Counted from the first letter of the stretch, positions 32,836 to 45,262 are shown. The stretch: 64,000 nt of DNA from Jacaranda mimosifolia (GCA_018894105.1 CM032123.1:7627001-7691000), one strand, 5' to 3'. Notes: generated by a model not told the origin, from the sequence alone. A program made the numbers and translations.

Positions 32836-33849
32836 TATCGGTTAATTAGGATTAAATATCCATACCTACTTTCAATTTTTACTTTACTCCCCACTTATTT
32901 TTTTTAAACACTACACTCCCTACTTTTTGTAAAACTTTAGGAAACACTCCCCATTTATTTGAGAAAGACTTAAGTGCCCTTGTACTTATCAAAACAACAA
33001 AAGAACCAGCCAAAAAATGCAACACGATTTTTGGTTCTAGAATAATGCTTCTTTTTTGCAACAAGGAGTGCTACTTTTCCTCTACCAAAAAGAAAAGGCA
33101 CAAAGAAGACAGTGTTTTTTGCCACCCATTTTGCAGATTTTGCTTTCTTTCATTGCCCGTGATTTTTTCCTTTTCAACAGTTTTGTAGGTAAATTTTCTT
33201 ATATTTTTTTGTTTGAACTTTTGTTTTAGTTGTTAAAAACTTGAACCCATTTGTTATATATATGGTTTCCGTTGTGATATCTGAAAATCTCTATTTTGTA
33301 CTTAAAAGACGTAAAGTTGTACTTCATTTTTTTGGGGTTTACTTCTTAAATCTGAAATTATATACTCAAATTATCTGGAAAACCCTATTTTGTACTAGAA
33401 AGGGTTATACAGCAAAAAAAATAAAATAAAATGATTTGTTTAATTTAGTCCAGCAGTGACATTGTTGGATTGAAGATTTGATGAAATTTTTGGTACTTTT
33501 TATTTGATAATATATTGATTTCTTGGGAAAATAGGATTGAGTATGTAAAGTATATTGCACAAGCAATTTTAGTACAAAATATTAACATTTCATTATATAT
33601 TACTATAAGTGGTAGTATGTATTAATTTTCTATGATTAATTGCAGAAATGGCAAGACAAAATGAGGTTTGCTCTTGTTGCTCCCCCAATATTTTCAGACT
33701 ATATTGGAGAATGTGAAATCTAAGATAGAGTTAAAGCATATGGCATACATCATTTCAAATAATGAAAATGCTTGACTTTGAATTTTGTTGACATTGGAGG
33801 TTAATTTACTATTATTGGATGTTAAATGCAACATTTTCCTAGCAAAGCC

Positions 33850-36090
33850 AATGTGGATGTTAAGTACAAATTCTGTACATCAAGTATATAAGTGGAATTA
33901 TTAGAGTACATATACAATCAATTTGAAATATAAAAGTTGTGGAGAGATAAAGTACAATATACTAGAAATCAAGTACATAAATTGAACAAATGAAGTACAT
34001 ATATTGTTATTTTGGAGTACACTTCGTCCAAATGAAGAATTAGTTTTATTAAAGTTGTAGTGAGATTAAGTATAATATATTGGAAATCAAGTACATAAAT
34101 AGAACAAACCAAAAAAAGATAGGGTTATTTTGAAATACACTTTGTATATCTGTTAATTAGTCTATAATAGTTGTAGTGAGGTTTAGTACAATATATGAAA
34201 AATTAAGTATAAAGACTGATTAAACGAAGTATATGTTGGATTATTTTGCTGTACATTTTGTGCAATTGAATAATTAGTCCCATTAAAGTTGTAGTGAGGT
34301 GAAGTACAATATTCGAGAAATCAAGTACATAAATCTAACAAATGAAGTGTATATAAGGTTGTTTTAAAGTACAATTTGTGTAATTGAAGAACTAATATAT
34401 AATAGTTGTAGTACAGGTAAGTACAAATATGCGAAAAATCAAGTACAATAATCGAACAAACAATGTATAGATGAGGTTATTTTGAAGTACACTTTGCGCA
34501 ATTGAAGAATTAGTTCCATTAAAGTTGCAGCGAGATGAAGTATAATATGCTAGAAATCAAGTACAAAGATCGAACGAACAAAGTATATATGGGGTTATTT
34601 TGAAGTATACTTTGCACAATTGAAGAATTAGTTTAATTTAATGTTTTAGTGAGGTTAAGTACAATTTTTTGAGACTATTAGACCAATTGATCTAAGTATT
34701 TGTACGGGTGATAGAATGGATATGATCGTCGTAAGCTCATTGTATTTACAACTTTGAATGCATAAGGATACTTTACACTACAACGAATGATCACTTAATT
34801 TGTTGAATGCTAGCACTTATCTCTTAACTACTTTAACACATTTGTATTCATACTTTACTAATATTACATGCATTTTTAGAGTTTTGGTTGTTTATTCTCA
34901 AGAAATAAAAGGCATAATATGAAACTAAACTCATGTTCCATTAAAGTGGCGAGGTTAAGTATAATATGCGGGAAATCAAGTACATAAATCGAACAAACAA
35001 AGTATATATAGGGTTGTTTTGAAGTAAACTTTATGCAATTGAAAAACTATTCTATAATAGTTGTAGTGAGGTTAAATACAAAAATGTAGAAAATTAAATA
35101 CAATGATCGAACAAACAAAGTACTGTTGGGGTTATTTTGAAGTACACTATGTGCAATTGAAGAATTACTTCCATTAAAATTGTAGCGAGATCAAGTACAA
35201 TATGCCGGAAATCAAGTATAGGGATCGAACAAACAAAATACATATTGGGTTATTTTGAAGTATACTTTGCACAATTGAAGAATTAGATCTATTTAAAGTC
35301 TTAATGAGATTAAGTACAACATTTTAAGACTATCAGACCAATTACTCTAAGTGTTTGTATGGGTGATAGGAAGATATGATCGTTAAATGCTCATTTTGTT
35401 TACAACTTTGAATGCATAAGGATACTTTACGCTACTGCGAATGATCACTTAATTTGTTGAATGCTACTAGTTAGTTTTTAAGACTATCATATGTGTGTGT
35501 ATGGGTGATAGGCAGATATGATCGTTAAATGCTCATTCTGTTTACAACTTTGAATGCATAAGGATACTTTACAACTTTGAATGCATAAGGATACTTTATA
35601 CTACTGCAAATGATCACTTAATTTGTTGAATGCTACTAGTTTTCTTTTAACTACTTTAACACGTACGTTTGTATCCATACCATATTAGTATTATACGTAT
35701 TTTCAGAGTTTTGATTGTTTATTCTCGAGAAATAAAAGGCAAAATATGGAACGAAACTTAAGTTCCATAAAATTAAAGCGAAGTGAAGTACAATATGCGA
35801 GAAATCAAGTATAAAGATCGAACAAACAAATTATATATGGGTTTATTTTGAAGTACACTTTGTACAGTTGAAGAACTAATTTATAATAATTATAGTGAGG
35901 TTCAGTATATATACAGGAAATAAAGTACAAATATCGAACAAACAAAGTATATTTGGGGTTATTTTGAAGTACATTTGGCGCAATTGAAGAATTAGTTTCA
36001 TTAAAGTTGTAGCAAGGTGAAGTACAATATGCGAGAAATTAAGTATATAAATCAAACAAACAAAGCATATATAGGGTTATTTGAATACAA
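33850..36090. repeat. Tandem array of about 115-125 bp units, type 1
   Basis: Degenerate units built around GAGAAATCAAGTACATAAAT, GAACAAACAAAGTATATATG and GGTTATTTTGAAGTACACTT, repeated many times. Two longer blocks (about 34735-34960 and 35390-35760) containing TTTACAACTTTGAATGCATA and GGATACTTTAC interrupt the array and are themselves duplicates, with a short extra duplication at 35540-35600. Confidence 0.75.
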
Positions 36091-36790
36091 ATCTCCCCCA
36101 GTGAAGTACTAAAATATAGATATCTTACACAACAATCTATTCAGGCAACTGTTAGTATATTTTTAGTGAAAATCAAGTACATAATTGCCCTAATAAAGTA
36201 CATATGTCCCAAAATCAAATATAAATCTTCCTTAATGAAGTACTAAAGTACATATACCTAAGACAATTTGTTCAACAACTGCTAGTACATGTCAAGTGGA
36301 AATCAAGTACATAATTACCCTAATGAAATACAAATGTCCCAAATCAAATATAAATATCCTTTAATGAAGTACTAAAATACAGATGCCTCAAATAATCTGT
36401 TCAGGCAACTGCTAGTACATTTTTAGTAGAAATCAAGTACATAATTGCCCTAATGAAGTACATATGTCCCAAATCACCTTCCTTAATGAAGTACTAAAAT
36501 ATAGATATATCACACAATCTGTTCAGACAACTACTAGTACATTTTTTGTGGAAATCAAGTACATAATTACCCTAATGAAGTACATACATCCCGAGATCAA
36601 GTATAAATCTCCCCTGGTGAAGTACTAAAATATAGTTATATAACATAATCCATACAGGCAATTGCTAGTACATTTTTAGTGAAAATCAAGTACATAATTG
36701 CCCTAATGAAATACATATATCTCAAACTCAAGTATAAATCTCTCCCTGTGAAATACTAAAATACATATTAGTACTTGCAAATAGAATATA
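36091..36790. repeat. Tandem array of about 125 bp units, type 2
   Basis: Five to six units with GAAAATCAAGTACATAATTG, CCCTAATGAAGTACATATGT and GAAGTACTAAAATA. The word ATT(G/A)CCCTAAT occurs near 36186, 36314, 36443, 36564 and 36688, giving steps of 128, 129, 121 and 124 bp. The shared AATCAAGTACATAA core suggests descent from the type 1 unit. Confidence 0.75.
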
Positions 36791-37084
36791 GTAATTAGAA
36801 TATGTTCACATAAAATATTTTAAAATACATAGTGAAAAGTAATGGTTCACAAAGTAATCTATAAATACATCACAATTCCAATACAAATGATATAGTCTAC
36901 AGTTCTTCAAAATTCCTCTCCTTCATACCCACATCTCCAAAAAACACTTTTTTTGCTGATTAAGAAAAAAACAAAGAAAAAAAAATACATCAATAAATGA
37001 TGATAAAACTTAATATAAGAATAAAGATAGGATCATAGGAAGAAAACGTAAATTAAGTAGTACATCATCAAAGTTAAGCTATAT

Positions 37085-37344
37085 TAGCTAGTTTACTGAT
37101 TCTTTGCAAGTTTGACGATTATGCCTTGTCTTGCCACATCATTTACAGTTAATAATACGTTTCTCAATTTGTGATGAATCCTTTGTGTTCTTCTACAACC
37201 CGGTTGAGATCGGCAATCAGGTGCATTAATGACACCATCATAATCTAGAGGGAATATGTGGATATCAAAGTAGGAATAAGATTTATCACTGCTTTTCATG
37301 CTTGTTGATAATCTCAACTTGATAGTATTGATCGGTAAAGTCAT
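37085..37344 (-). pseudogene. MULE transposase C-terminal remnant with CCHC zinc knuckle
   Basis: The minus strand reads PGCRRTQRIHHK (37200-37165) and, in the next frame, CGKTRHNRQTCKESVN followed by a stop (37138-37087). C-x2-[G]-x-x-x-H-N-x-x-T-C is the zinc knuckle at the C-terminus of many Mutator-family transposases, preceded by a P-P-G-R-x-R basic linker. A frameshift separates the two parts, and nothing upstream resembles the catalytic domain. This identifies the nested element as Mutator-like. Confidence 0.65.
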
Positions 37345-38307
37345 ATGGTGAAAGTGACTTTGACTCGAACTTCAACGTAATGAAAAAAAATTGAGAAGAG
37401 CAAACAAATTGAGAAAATAACCTAAAAATGATGGAAATAAACTAAGAAGAAGGAAATGTAGTCGTAGTGGTGATGGTTGTTGCGCCATCGAGCTCATCTT
37501 TTTACACTGTGGAGCTTGTTTTCCGTCTTGCATTTTTTTTTTCGCCCTCTATTTTGGTCTAAAGAAAGAGGAAGGAATGATAGAGTTTAGTGTTTGGAAA
37601 TGGGGATAAAAGGATGTTTGGTTGTGTGGATAGGGAAGAAGTGCAAAACAAAAAAAAAATAAAAAAATAGGAAAAATATTATACTTAAAGGGTAGTTTTG
37701 TCAAATCAAATGCATAGGGAGTGATCTCTAAAATTTTACAAGAAGTAGAGATGTCATTGTTTAAAAATTGAAGTAGGGACTACTTTGAAAATGGAAAGTG
37801 GTTTTTGTACTTTATAATAAGTGGCCCATAATATATTAATACTAATATTAGTAACAAAAATCCAAGTAAGTTAGTGCTTCTTCCAACAAGACATGCAAGA
37901 TAAAAGCCATGTCAGCTGGAAATTTGCCATCTAAACAAAAATTCCCAAATTCAACTAAACTCTGCATGTTGTATAAGCCTTTCCGACCATTTATGAGATT
38001 GCAGCATAAATGGAACTAAATGTGCAAATTTTTTTATACTAACCTAACTTTTTAATTGCGTAAGATATAAGACAAAATTGAAAATTAGAAAAACTTATAT
38101 AATGAAAAAAAATTATTTTTCCCTATTTTGATTATACATACCAAACAAAAATAGATGGGGCTGAGCATCCTACCCTTAACTAAGAGTGATATAATGAAAA
38201 TTAGAAGACTTTATGGTTCACTTGTTCACCAAAAACTGAAGGATTAATACCAACAATTATCATTTGAATAGAAATTAATAGGTATCTTTCCATATGTCAT
38301 ATGTTAT

Positions 38308-38804
38308 TGTTGGAGCACAAGGGAAGCAATTTAGGTATGAGATATAATTTCTTAGAAATCCACAAATCACACCCACAAATTTGATGATAAAATTAATACT
38401 CAACAGATAGAAAAATAAAATAGATACAGATTTACATGGTTCGGCAAATTTCACTACTTCCATGGGAGTTTTCTTTATTCAATTATGATAGAATTTTACA
38501 AGTACAAGTCAACTCTTGAATTTGACATGTCCAAACTCAAGCCAAAAAATCCATTGTACAACTATTATCATAACTACCAAAGAGATACTTAATCCACCCC
38601 TTTGTATTGCCCTACTCGTACTCACAATAACTACCCCATGTGTATCATGAGTTCCATGAGTGTGCTATCTAGTAATCAAATAAACACCTCAATTTATAAT
38701 AAAAATTACTTGACTGCTTTACCTACAACTAGGAAACCCAATACAAGAAGGAGTTCTAATTTTAATCAAACTTGGTCTCTCGATAACTGAGTCAAATCCC
38801 AACA
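38308..38804 (-). repeat. LTR of the deleted copia element (left)
   Basis: 497 bp, nearly identical in arrangement to 39510-40006: ATCCACAAATCACACCCAC, AGATAGAAAAATAAAATAGA and AACTTGGTCTCT occur at matching offsets. Few substitutions separate the pair, so the insertion is younger than the decayed elements around it. Confidence 0.9.
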
Positions 38805-38969
38805 ATCTCCACTCAATGAGGTTTCTCATCGCAACAATTGTTTATGACTCCATCGCAAACCCAATTCCATTAGCTTTCAACGATACCACTGCACATGTCG
38901 GATTAGTAAGGTCATGGTACCAACTAACTCATCTTGGCCAATGCACATGTATAGCTTAATGTGTGACTT

Positions 38970-39475
38970 TCAGGACTCCACCTCCAGTGAATATTCACAG
39001 CCCCTGGAATCCAACTGGCCCAAAAAAATTAGATTATTTCGTGTCTTTAGGACATAGGTTACACAACTTAAAGTACAAACCGCTCCAACCGTTATTTTGA
39101 TTTTCACCGCTCCAACACCCATGACTTTCCAAGTAAAATCATCGCACAAAGACAAATTACCTGCCTTCCATAATTAAAGTAAATAAAAAATAATCCTCCA
39201 TGGAGCAAACATGCATTACGCATTAGGAATCCAAATTCCAATCATCTCCACAACATTAATGATAATGTTGTCCGCAATACAAAGTTAAATCTTCCTACTG
39301 TAAATCCTTCATATATATCGTTTTCTCCTCTCTTCCCTTCAATGCCACTGCTAGGCCTTGTTGAATTAGAAGATTCTCCACCCTTCCAAAAAGTGAAATT
39401 TCCTTTGCCATCAAGTTTTTGAACCGTGAAGTAATATGCCAATAACATTGCCCATCCTAAAAAATTAAATCTCAA
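38970..39475 (-). pseudogene. Copia gag and protease-region fragments inside the deleted element
   Basis: The minus strand reads VQKLDGKGNFTFWK (39425-39385), the start of copia gag (normally xxFDGxNFxxW), and after a deletion MSLCDDFTWKVMGVGAVKIK then LIFLGQLDSRGCEYS (39155-38980), the conserved stretch just after the copia protease. Integrase, reverse transcriptase and RNase H are absent. Confidence 0.65.
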
Positions 39476-39494
39476 CTTGCAACCCCAACCAAAA

Positions 39495-39506
39495 GCTCCG
39501 ATACCA
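39495..39506 (-). other. Copia primer-binding site of the deleted element
   Basis: Minus strand TGGTATCGGAGC, one base different from the initiator tRNA-Met complement, located just inside the right LTR. Confidence 0.8.
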
Positions 39507-39509
39507 ATT

Positions 39510-40006
39510 TATTGGAGCAAAACGGAAGCAATTTAGGCATGGGATTTATTTTCTTAGGAATCCACAAATCACACCCACAAATTTAATGACAAAATTAATA
39601 CTCGACAGATAGAAAAATAAAATAGATACAGATTTACGTGGTACGAAACATTTTGCCTACCTCCAGGGAGTTTTCTTTCTTCAATTATGATAGAATTTTA
39701 CAAGTACAAGTCAACTCTTGAATTTGGCATGTCCAAACTCAAGCCAAAAAATCCCTTGTGTAACCACTATTATATCTACCAAAGAGATACTCACTTCACC
39801 CCTTGTATTGCCCTACTCGTACTCACAATAACTATCCCATGAGTATCATGAGTTCCATGAGTGTGCTATCTAGTAATCAAATAAATACCTCTATTTATAA
39901 TAGAAAATTACTTGACTACTTTACCAAGAAATAGGAAACCCAATACAAGAAGGAGTTCTAGTTCTAATTAAACTTGGTCTCTTGATAACCGAGTCAAATC
40001 CCAACA
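39510..40006 (-). repeat. LTR of the deleted copia element (right)
   Basis: 497-bp partner of 38308-38804; it functions as the 5' LTR in minus orientation. The terminal TG has become TA in the plus-strand view, a likely point mutation. Confidence 0.9.
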
Positions 40007-40011
40007 GTTAT

Positions 40012-41574
40012 TGATGTATTCGCTATACCTATACAGCTTGTTACACTAATGGCTTTAATTTAGTGAACTAAGTCATATATATCCTGTTGTAGTTTAACAC
40101 CTCAATAAAGATTTTATAAGATTACCAGTTTGATGAGAACCAATTGTTGTAAATGGCACCTAAAATCCAATCAAATTTTGCCAAATTACATATTAGGAGA
40201 TGAAATATATATATATTTGAATGCATATGTATGAAGTTAGACATTCGATGTATGTCATTTTGGGCTAAAATCCATAGAATAAAATATGCGTAAACTCAGG
40301 GAACAAATAAGCATGAGATTGGGCATATGTGTAAAAGAACACCTGTTCTAATTAGATTTGAGATAAAAGGAAGTGTGGCACATATGCAGCTCAAGTATTA
40401 ATGTTTGATAAAGTACTAACTAAGGGATACATGGTGTGTGCACCTCACGCACATTGCTGTTGCTCTGACCAGCTTAGACTTGGGCGTTTGGATGAATTGT
40501 CTCAAGTTGATCTTTTTGTTGAAAATTCTAATTCGTAATAAAATCCTATTTGAATTAATAATGGAAACTTTAATTGCTTTAGGTTTAATAGCAAAAATGT
40601 TAGAGAACATTTTTGATTTTGTAAAAGAAATATTTCATAACGTTTTGGTTATTACAAATATTTATGATGTTTCTATTCCTTATCCACACCTATATATATG
40701 TGTGCCTAGTCCATAGTAGAACATTCAACAACAGAATCTCAATCTGATCTCTGTTGAAATCTCTCTACTTTCTCTGCATAGTATGTAGGCCTCGGGTCCT
40801 TGTAATTTAGCTGTGGCTGATGAGAAGTTTTTCAAGTGTGCAATAGAAAACTTCTGAACTGTCTTATCCTAGAAGGAATATCGCAATACCAAGTGCATCA
40901 GGGAAGGGCATTATTTTTTCAAAGCAAAATAGTTTGATGGTGATTGAGTTGATTATATGTTCTTACACAAAATTCAATTAGGTATTCTATCCTAACTTTT
41001 TCAATTGTTTGTTTTCTGTCCAAAAATTGGTTTATTCAGTTTTTGATTTCTACTTTAAATTTTATATAATCCGTTAAGCACCGCCACTTGATTATCTGTT
41101 ATAAATTGCTATTTTCACAAATTTAAATAATCTGAATATGACTTTTTCCAACATCAAGTACCAGTCTCAGTGTAAAAAAAGAAGTGGATTTACAATTACA
41201 TCGTTGGTTTCCATGGCAGAAACATTTTCATCCCTTTTACTATCCTCTTCCATTTTCAACCTCTACTCGTTTAGGAACATAATGCTTTAGGTAAACGTAA
41301 AATTACAAAATGTATTTCCTGATTGTCACAGAAATTAAAATAGAATATAAAAAAATGTATGCCATCTTAATAAAAATTATATTCAACTGCTTGGATTACA
41401 CTTACAAAGATGTTTACAAGAATTGACAACTTACCTTTGCTGCAATAGAAGTATCTATGGTCTTACATGTACACAATGTTTTGAGGAGCTTTGCATCTCT
41501 ACGATTACTCTGCTTGAAATTGTTTCAAAGTCTTTTGGAAACCAAATGTTTGTATTTTATTATATCATTATTAT
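40012..41574. other. Spacer with a probable copia LTR fragment
   Basis: 40460-41110 resembles a copia LTR in plus orientation: a TATA-like CTATATATATGTGTG near 40690, then ATCTCTGTTGAAATCTCTC, and GTCTTATCCTAGAAGGAATA with a CAATACCAAGTGCATCAGG stretch that parallels TCTTATCCTAGGATGAGCAG and TACCAATTGCACTGG at 49828-49868. No partner LTR or border was found. The rest shows no gene. Confidence 0.4.
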
Positions 41575-42030
41575 GTTGGAATTTTATTCCAATATGTGGA
41601 CTTGTATTAATTGGATTTGTTTTCTAATAAAATAAAAATGGGCTAAATTAATACGGTTAATGAGACATGACTAGTAGGGCCTATGATTTTGACCCAATAT
41701 TGTTAAGGCCTTTTTCTAAACAAACTTGGTATGACAACTGGTGTATGTCCAATCTTAAAAGTCCGTGATGGGAGGGCTCTCTATAGTTTTATCTTATATA
41801 TATTATGGCTAGGTCCACTCTCAACTCCACGTTTTGATATTGTTATCCCATTAAAATTGTCAACTAGTTTGTGCAAGAAGGAGAGGAATACTTAACCATA
41901 TATTTGTGCACTTGTAGGAATTCTTGATTATCAAACTAATGGCTCAAACAGGTATCAATAATAAATCTGATTATGGTGTTTTGATTTCATAGGTATACTA
42001 ATCTTGGGCTGAATTATTTTTTTTAATTGG
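41575..42030 (+). repeat. Probable 5' LTR of the decayed copia
   Basis: Begins TGTTGGAATTTTATTCC and precedes a tRNA-Met-type primer site, as expected for a copia LTR of about 455 bp. The segment includes TATATATATTATGG near 41805 as a possible TATA box. The 3' border lacks a clear CA and no second copy was found, so the assignment depends on the primer site. Confidence 0.55.
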
Positions 42031-42045
42031 TATTGGAGCTATCTA

Positions 42046-43756
42046 TCTGTGAAATCAGAACTTAGTTTTGTTGATTGTATTTCTTAGATCTCTGACTCTA
42101 TTATTATGAATGATTTATCTATGTATTCATAATTCTTAATAAAAATTGAGTAGTATTTATTTTTGGGTTTAATTCTTGAATCCAAATATCAAGAAATCCT
42201 ATTTATAAAATTCAATATATGCACATATCTTTACTTTTGGGGTATATTTTGATACGATTGTTGGATCTAGCTTAAATTTATTAGTTATTTTTATCTTAAA
42301 TATGTTTGGTAATCGTTTTACGTTAGATTGTTATACTGTTGACGCTTAATTCTTAAGCCTTTCTTCTAATCATTAGAATGCATATATAATACAATTATGT
42401 GGTGAACAATATCATTGTGTTAAGCTTATGTGCGAATATCGTGCATTAAATCTTTAAAGCCTTCTCAGTGCATAAGTAAACCAAAAGAATTAAAAAAAAA
42501 AAAACCTAATGTTTAACAAGTTGTGGACTGCGCCCATTGTACTATTAATAAATTATAGGGAACCCCAAGTTCTTGTAAATTTCTCAGTAGTTTGGGGAAA
42601 ATTTGTAAGCATGAAGTTTTTAAACATTAGGAAGTAGAAATTATAAATTAAAGGCGGTGCATTTATTTAAGTTTATTAATTATAGATCATTAATTTTGGA
42701 TATCATAAAGAATAATGTAATGGGTCATAGATTTGGTAGTTTTTTATCGGCTCAAATTTTGGGGCGCAAGGATCTTGGTATTATCCAAGTATAAAGAACT
42801 CTTGAGTCATACACATGTTTGAGATATGGTAATTTGATATGAATTGGAAATGAATTTAAATTTGAATTGAAGCTTGGTGAATTTAGCTTCCGTAATGTGC
42901 GTTATGCCAAAAGGAAAGACTAAAGAGTTTTGGATTTCACTGCATGCCAAACATGTTTGATCATGAGTATCTTTTCTTCTTTTGCGGCTGATTTTTGTAT
43001 ATGTCATGATTTTTTTTTTCTTTCTGGTTTCTCTTTTAGTTTTTGTTATACCTAAATATATTTGTTCTTTAATCAACAGGTGGACTTTAATTCTATACTC
43101 TCTTATAACTTAGTCCTAGGATGTTGAAGGCACTATTGTGGATGCTGAAATTTAGGAAACACAAATAAAATAGTCTGGATGTTTAATAGCCAAATAAATG
43201 AAATTCTAGAACAACTTGACTGCTACAAATTTTATATAAAATTCCTGGAAGTACATATTGTTCTAGTACTTAATTTTATGGGAGTCTTGCACACATATTG
43301 GGTGTGTGCAAGTTGGGCAATTAATTATTGAACTCGGCCATGCACTTATTTTATGAATTAAAGTAGATAATTAAACCAAAGTGTTTTTATTTATTGAGGT
43401 TTGTAAAATTTGTGGCATGCATTTCTCGAGTTGATATTATTATGCATTCCTACGTGCCCAAAGGGGGTTAGATACGTGTGATAATTGGTTTATTGGTGCA
43501 AAACATATTGACAGGGATATATTAATTTAGAAGATTTATTTTCCAAAGGAGGCAACTCTTGAGCAATTAGTATGTCTCTATACCATTCTTGCATGAGAGG
43601 CCTTGTATGTGTTGCATTCTCTGCCTAAAGGGGAGTTTGTTATGACTCACGAGGACTCTATGATGAATTAAGCTATGTTGTTTTAAGCTTATTCTTGTTA
43701 ATTGCCCATTATTGACAATGATTTGTTGCACTTTTCTTGTGTTGGATAGTTACTGT
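42046..43756. other. Leader between primer site and gag of the decayed copia, no gene seen
   Basis: About 1.7 kb without a recognisable coding segment. The minus-strand ORF 42807-43076 is lysine-rich and arises from T-rich sequence (TTTTTTTTCTTTCTGG near 43010). A long untranslated leader, or a further decayed insertion, would both fit. Confidence 0.4.
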
Positions 43757-44255
43757 GAATTTGAATAATAGTAGTGCCACTATAGAAATATTAAATGGAG
43801 GAAATTATAAAAGATGGAAGCATGACGTTAAGTTTGCCTTGGGAATATCTTATATTGATATAGCTTCTTGGAAGAATTAACCTCCCTAACCTACTGATAA
43901 TGCTTCCGCTGCTGCGAAAAGAGTTTATGTCCAGTAGGAGGGATCCAGTCGCATAAGTCTTCTAGCTATATAAAAAAATAATAATTCAATTGGAGAGCAT
44001 TTGGTTAGTGCATTTTTTGAGACTAATGCTAGGGAAATTTTGAATGCAGTGGGACAAAGATATCAAATGTCTGCTAAATTTGAGGCTGAAAATCTAATGA
44101 GTGATCTGATGGGTATGAAGTATAATCACTCTAGGGGGTTAGGAGTGTACTCTAAAATGGTCATATCTAATTTAAACTCAAAGATCATGATATTTCCCTT
44201 TCCTGATAACTATATTGTTCATGCTACTTTTGTGGAATTTATCAAATCAAAATAG
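43757..44255 (+). pseudogene. Copia gag remnant
   Basis: Reads LNGGNYKRWKHDVKFALG at the start, then HLVSAFFETNAREILNAVGQ, RYQMSAKFEAENLMSDLMG and SKIMIFPFPDNYIVHATFV (44001-44255). This is the UBN2-type copia gag, N-terminal to C-terminal order kept, with stops near 43880 and 43975. The zinc-knuckle part and protease that should follow are deleted. Confidence 0.75.
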
Positions 44256-44329
44256 TCTAGCTCGGAGATAAGGAAATTTGTGTTGATTGTATTAGAGACA
44301 AACATGATTAGGCTGGCAATATATAGGAT

Positions 44330-44955
44330 TTTTTGCCAAATATTTACAAAAATCTAGAATTGTTGTTCAATATATCATACTTGGGAGTCTTGAGCAAAAT
44401 GGTGTGGTCGAAAGGAGTAATCGCACCATAGCTGAGATCATTAGGAGCATGATGAGTTGATGTGAGTTACCTAAATTTCTTTAGGGTGAAGCTATAAGAA
44501 CTACCACGTATATTCTTAATCGCGTCCCTACCAAATCAGCTCCTACAATACCTTTTGAGCTATGGGTTTGTAGGAAGCCTAGCTTAAATCATCTTCATGC
44601 GTGGGGATGTCCTGCGAAGGTTAGAATTTATAACCCCTTTGAGAAAAAGATTGACCCCAGATCTACTCGTGGTTACTTCATTGGATATCTACATCATTCT
44701 AAAGGATATAGATTCTTCTGTCCTTTGCGTGGAACTCGAGTGGTTGAGTCTCAGATAGCCAAGTTCTTAGAGCATGATGTACCTAACAGGAGTGAATGTT
44801 CTTATTCTATAGTGGTTGATGATCCAATTGAATCTGTTACACTTTCCTTACCTGCTGCACATGAAATTGAGGATCCTCATGAACAAGTAGCTACACCTAA
44901 TGCTAATATGAAGGCCAATTTGAATATTGATCCACCTCAAAATCATATCCATTAA
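44330..44955 (+). pseudogene. Copia integrase remnant
   Basis: Reads LEQNGVVERSNRTIAEIIRS (third catalytic Glu region), TTYILNRVPTKSAPTIPFEL and then HAWGCPAKVRIYNPFEKKID, RSTRGYFIGYLHHSKGYRFF. The first two catalytic aspartates lie in the deleted part upstream. One stop occurs near 44458. The C-terminal extension is open to 44955. Confidence 0.75.
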
Positions 44956-44999
44956 ATGCCCACCAGACATTCTACTAGAGAGAGACGTCCAGCAATTCC

Positions 45000-45262
45000 T
45001 GATGACTACTATGTGTATCTCTTGGAAAGTGATTATAATGTTAGGCTTGTAGTTGATCCTATCAGCTATTCTGATGCTATGTCTAGTTCTAAATTAGACT
45101 TGTGGTTTAGCGCTATGAAAGATGAAATTCACTAAATGAAAGGAAATAAAGTGTGGGAGTTAGTTGATCTGCTCCAAGGTCGAAAGACTATAAGTTGCAA
45201 ATGGGTGTTTAAAACCAAGAAAGACTCAAAAGGAAAGATTGAAAGGTTTAAGGCTAGACTTG
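45000..45262 (+). pseudogene. Copia reverse transcriptase, N-terminal piece
   Basis: Reads SSKLDLWFSAMKDEIH, a stop, then GNKVWELVDLLQGRKTISCK, WVFKTKKDSKGKIERFKARL, where it is cut by the LINE insertion. The second piece resumes in the same codon after 46216, so the insertion happened into a recognisable reading frame. Confidence 0.8.

Larger units (their letters stand above)
32850..37817 (-). mobile_element. Nested Mutator-like element with internal tandem arrays and transposase 3' remnant
   Basis: Inverted repeats of about 130-150 bp: left 32850-32990 and right 37680-37817. Shared landmarks include CTTTC.ATTTT, TTTTTAAACA, TTGTAAAA.TTTAG and ACTCCC.AT, read inward from both ends. A minus-strand remnant at 37344-37085 carries the end of a MULE transposase (P-G-R-R-R-T-Q-R-like and zinc knuckle). 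Most of the interior is tandem arrays. A target duplication could not be fixed because the outermost bases are diverged. Confidence 0.65.
31549..38123. mobile_element. Mutator-like element with 10-bp target duplication, carrying a nested MULE
   Basis: Identical decamers TATTTTGATT flank the element (31539-31548 and 38124-38133), in the 9-11 bp range of Mutator-like elements. Termini start GGG: left GGGTACCATATTTTTTTCAT, right reverse-complemented GGGAAAAATAATTTTTTTTC. The inverted repeats extend about 190-220 bp on each side, for example TCAATTTT.AATTTTGTC.TATATC and GCAATTAAAAA in both arms. The interior holds a GC-rich segment (32050-32230), ATT-rich repeats and a second element (32850-37817). 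No transposase of its own was seen. Confidence 0.85.
38308..40006 (-). mobile_element. Deleted, non-autonomous copia element, 1.7 kb, perfect target duplication
   Basis: LTRs 38308-38804 and 39510-40006 (497 bp each) flank only 705 bp. GTTAT lies on both sides (38303-38307 and 40007-40011). LTR termini are TGTTGG (left copy) and TATTGG (right copy), both ending CCCAACA. The primer site at 39495-39506 and a purine tract next to the left LTR place it on the minus strand. The interior keeps small pieces of gag and of the protease-adjacent region of copia, so it derives from an autonomous copia by deletion. Confidence 0.9.

Noticed and set aside
33850..36790. Regularly spaced repeats resembling a CRISPR array
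   Set aside because: Units are over 110 bp, degenerate, without unique spacers, and lie in plant transposon DNA with no cas genes.
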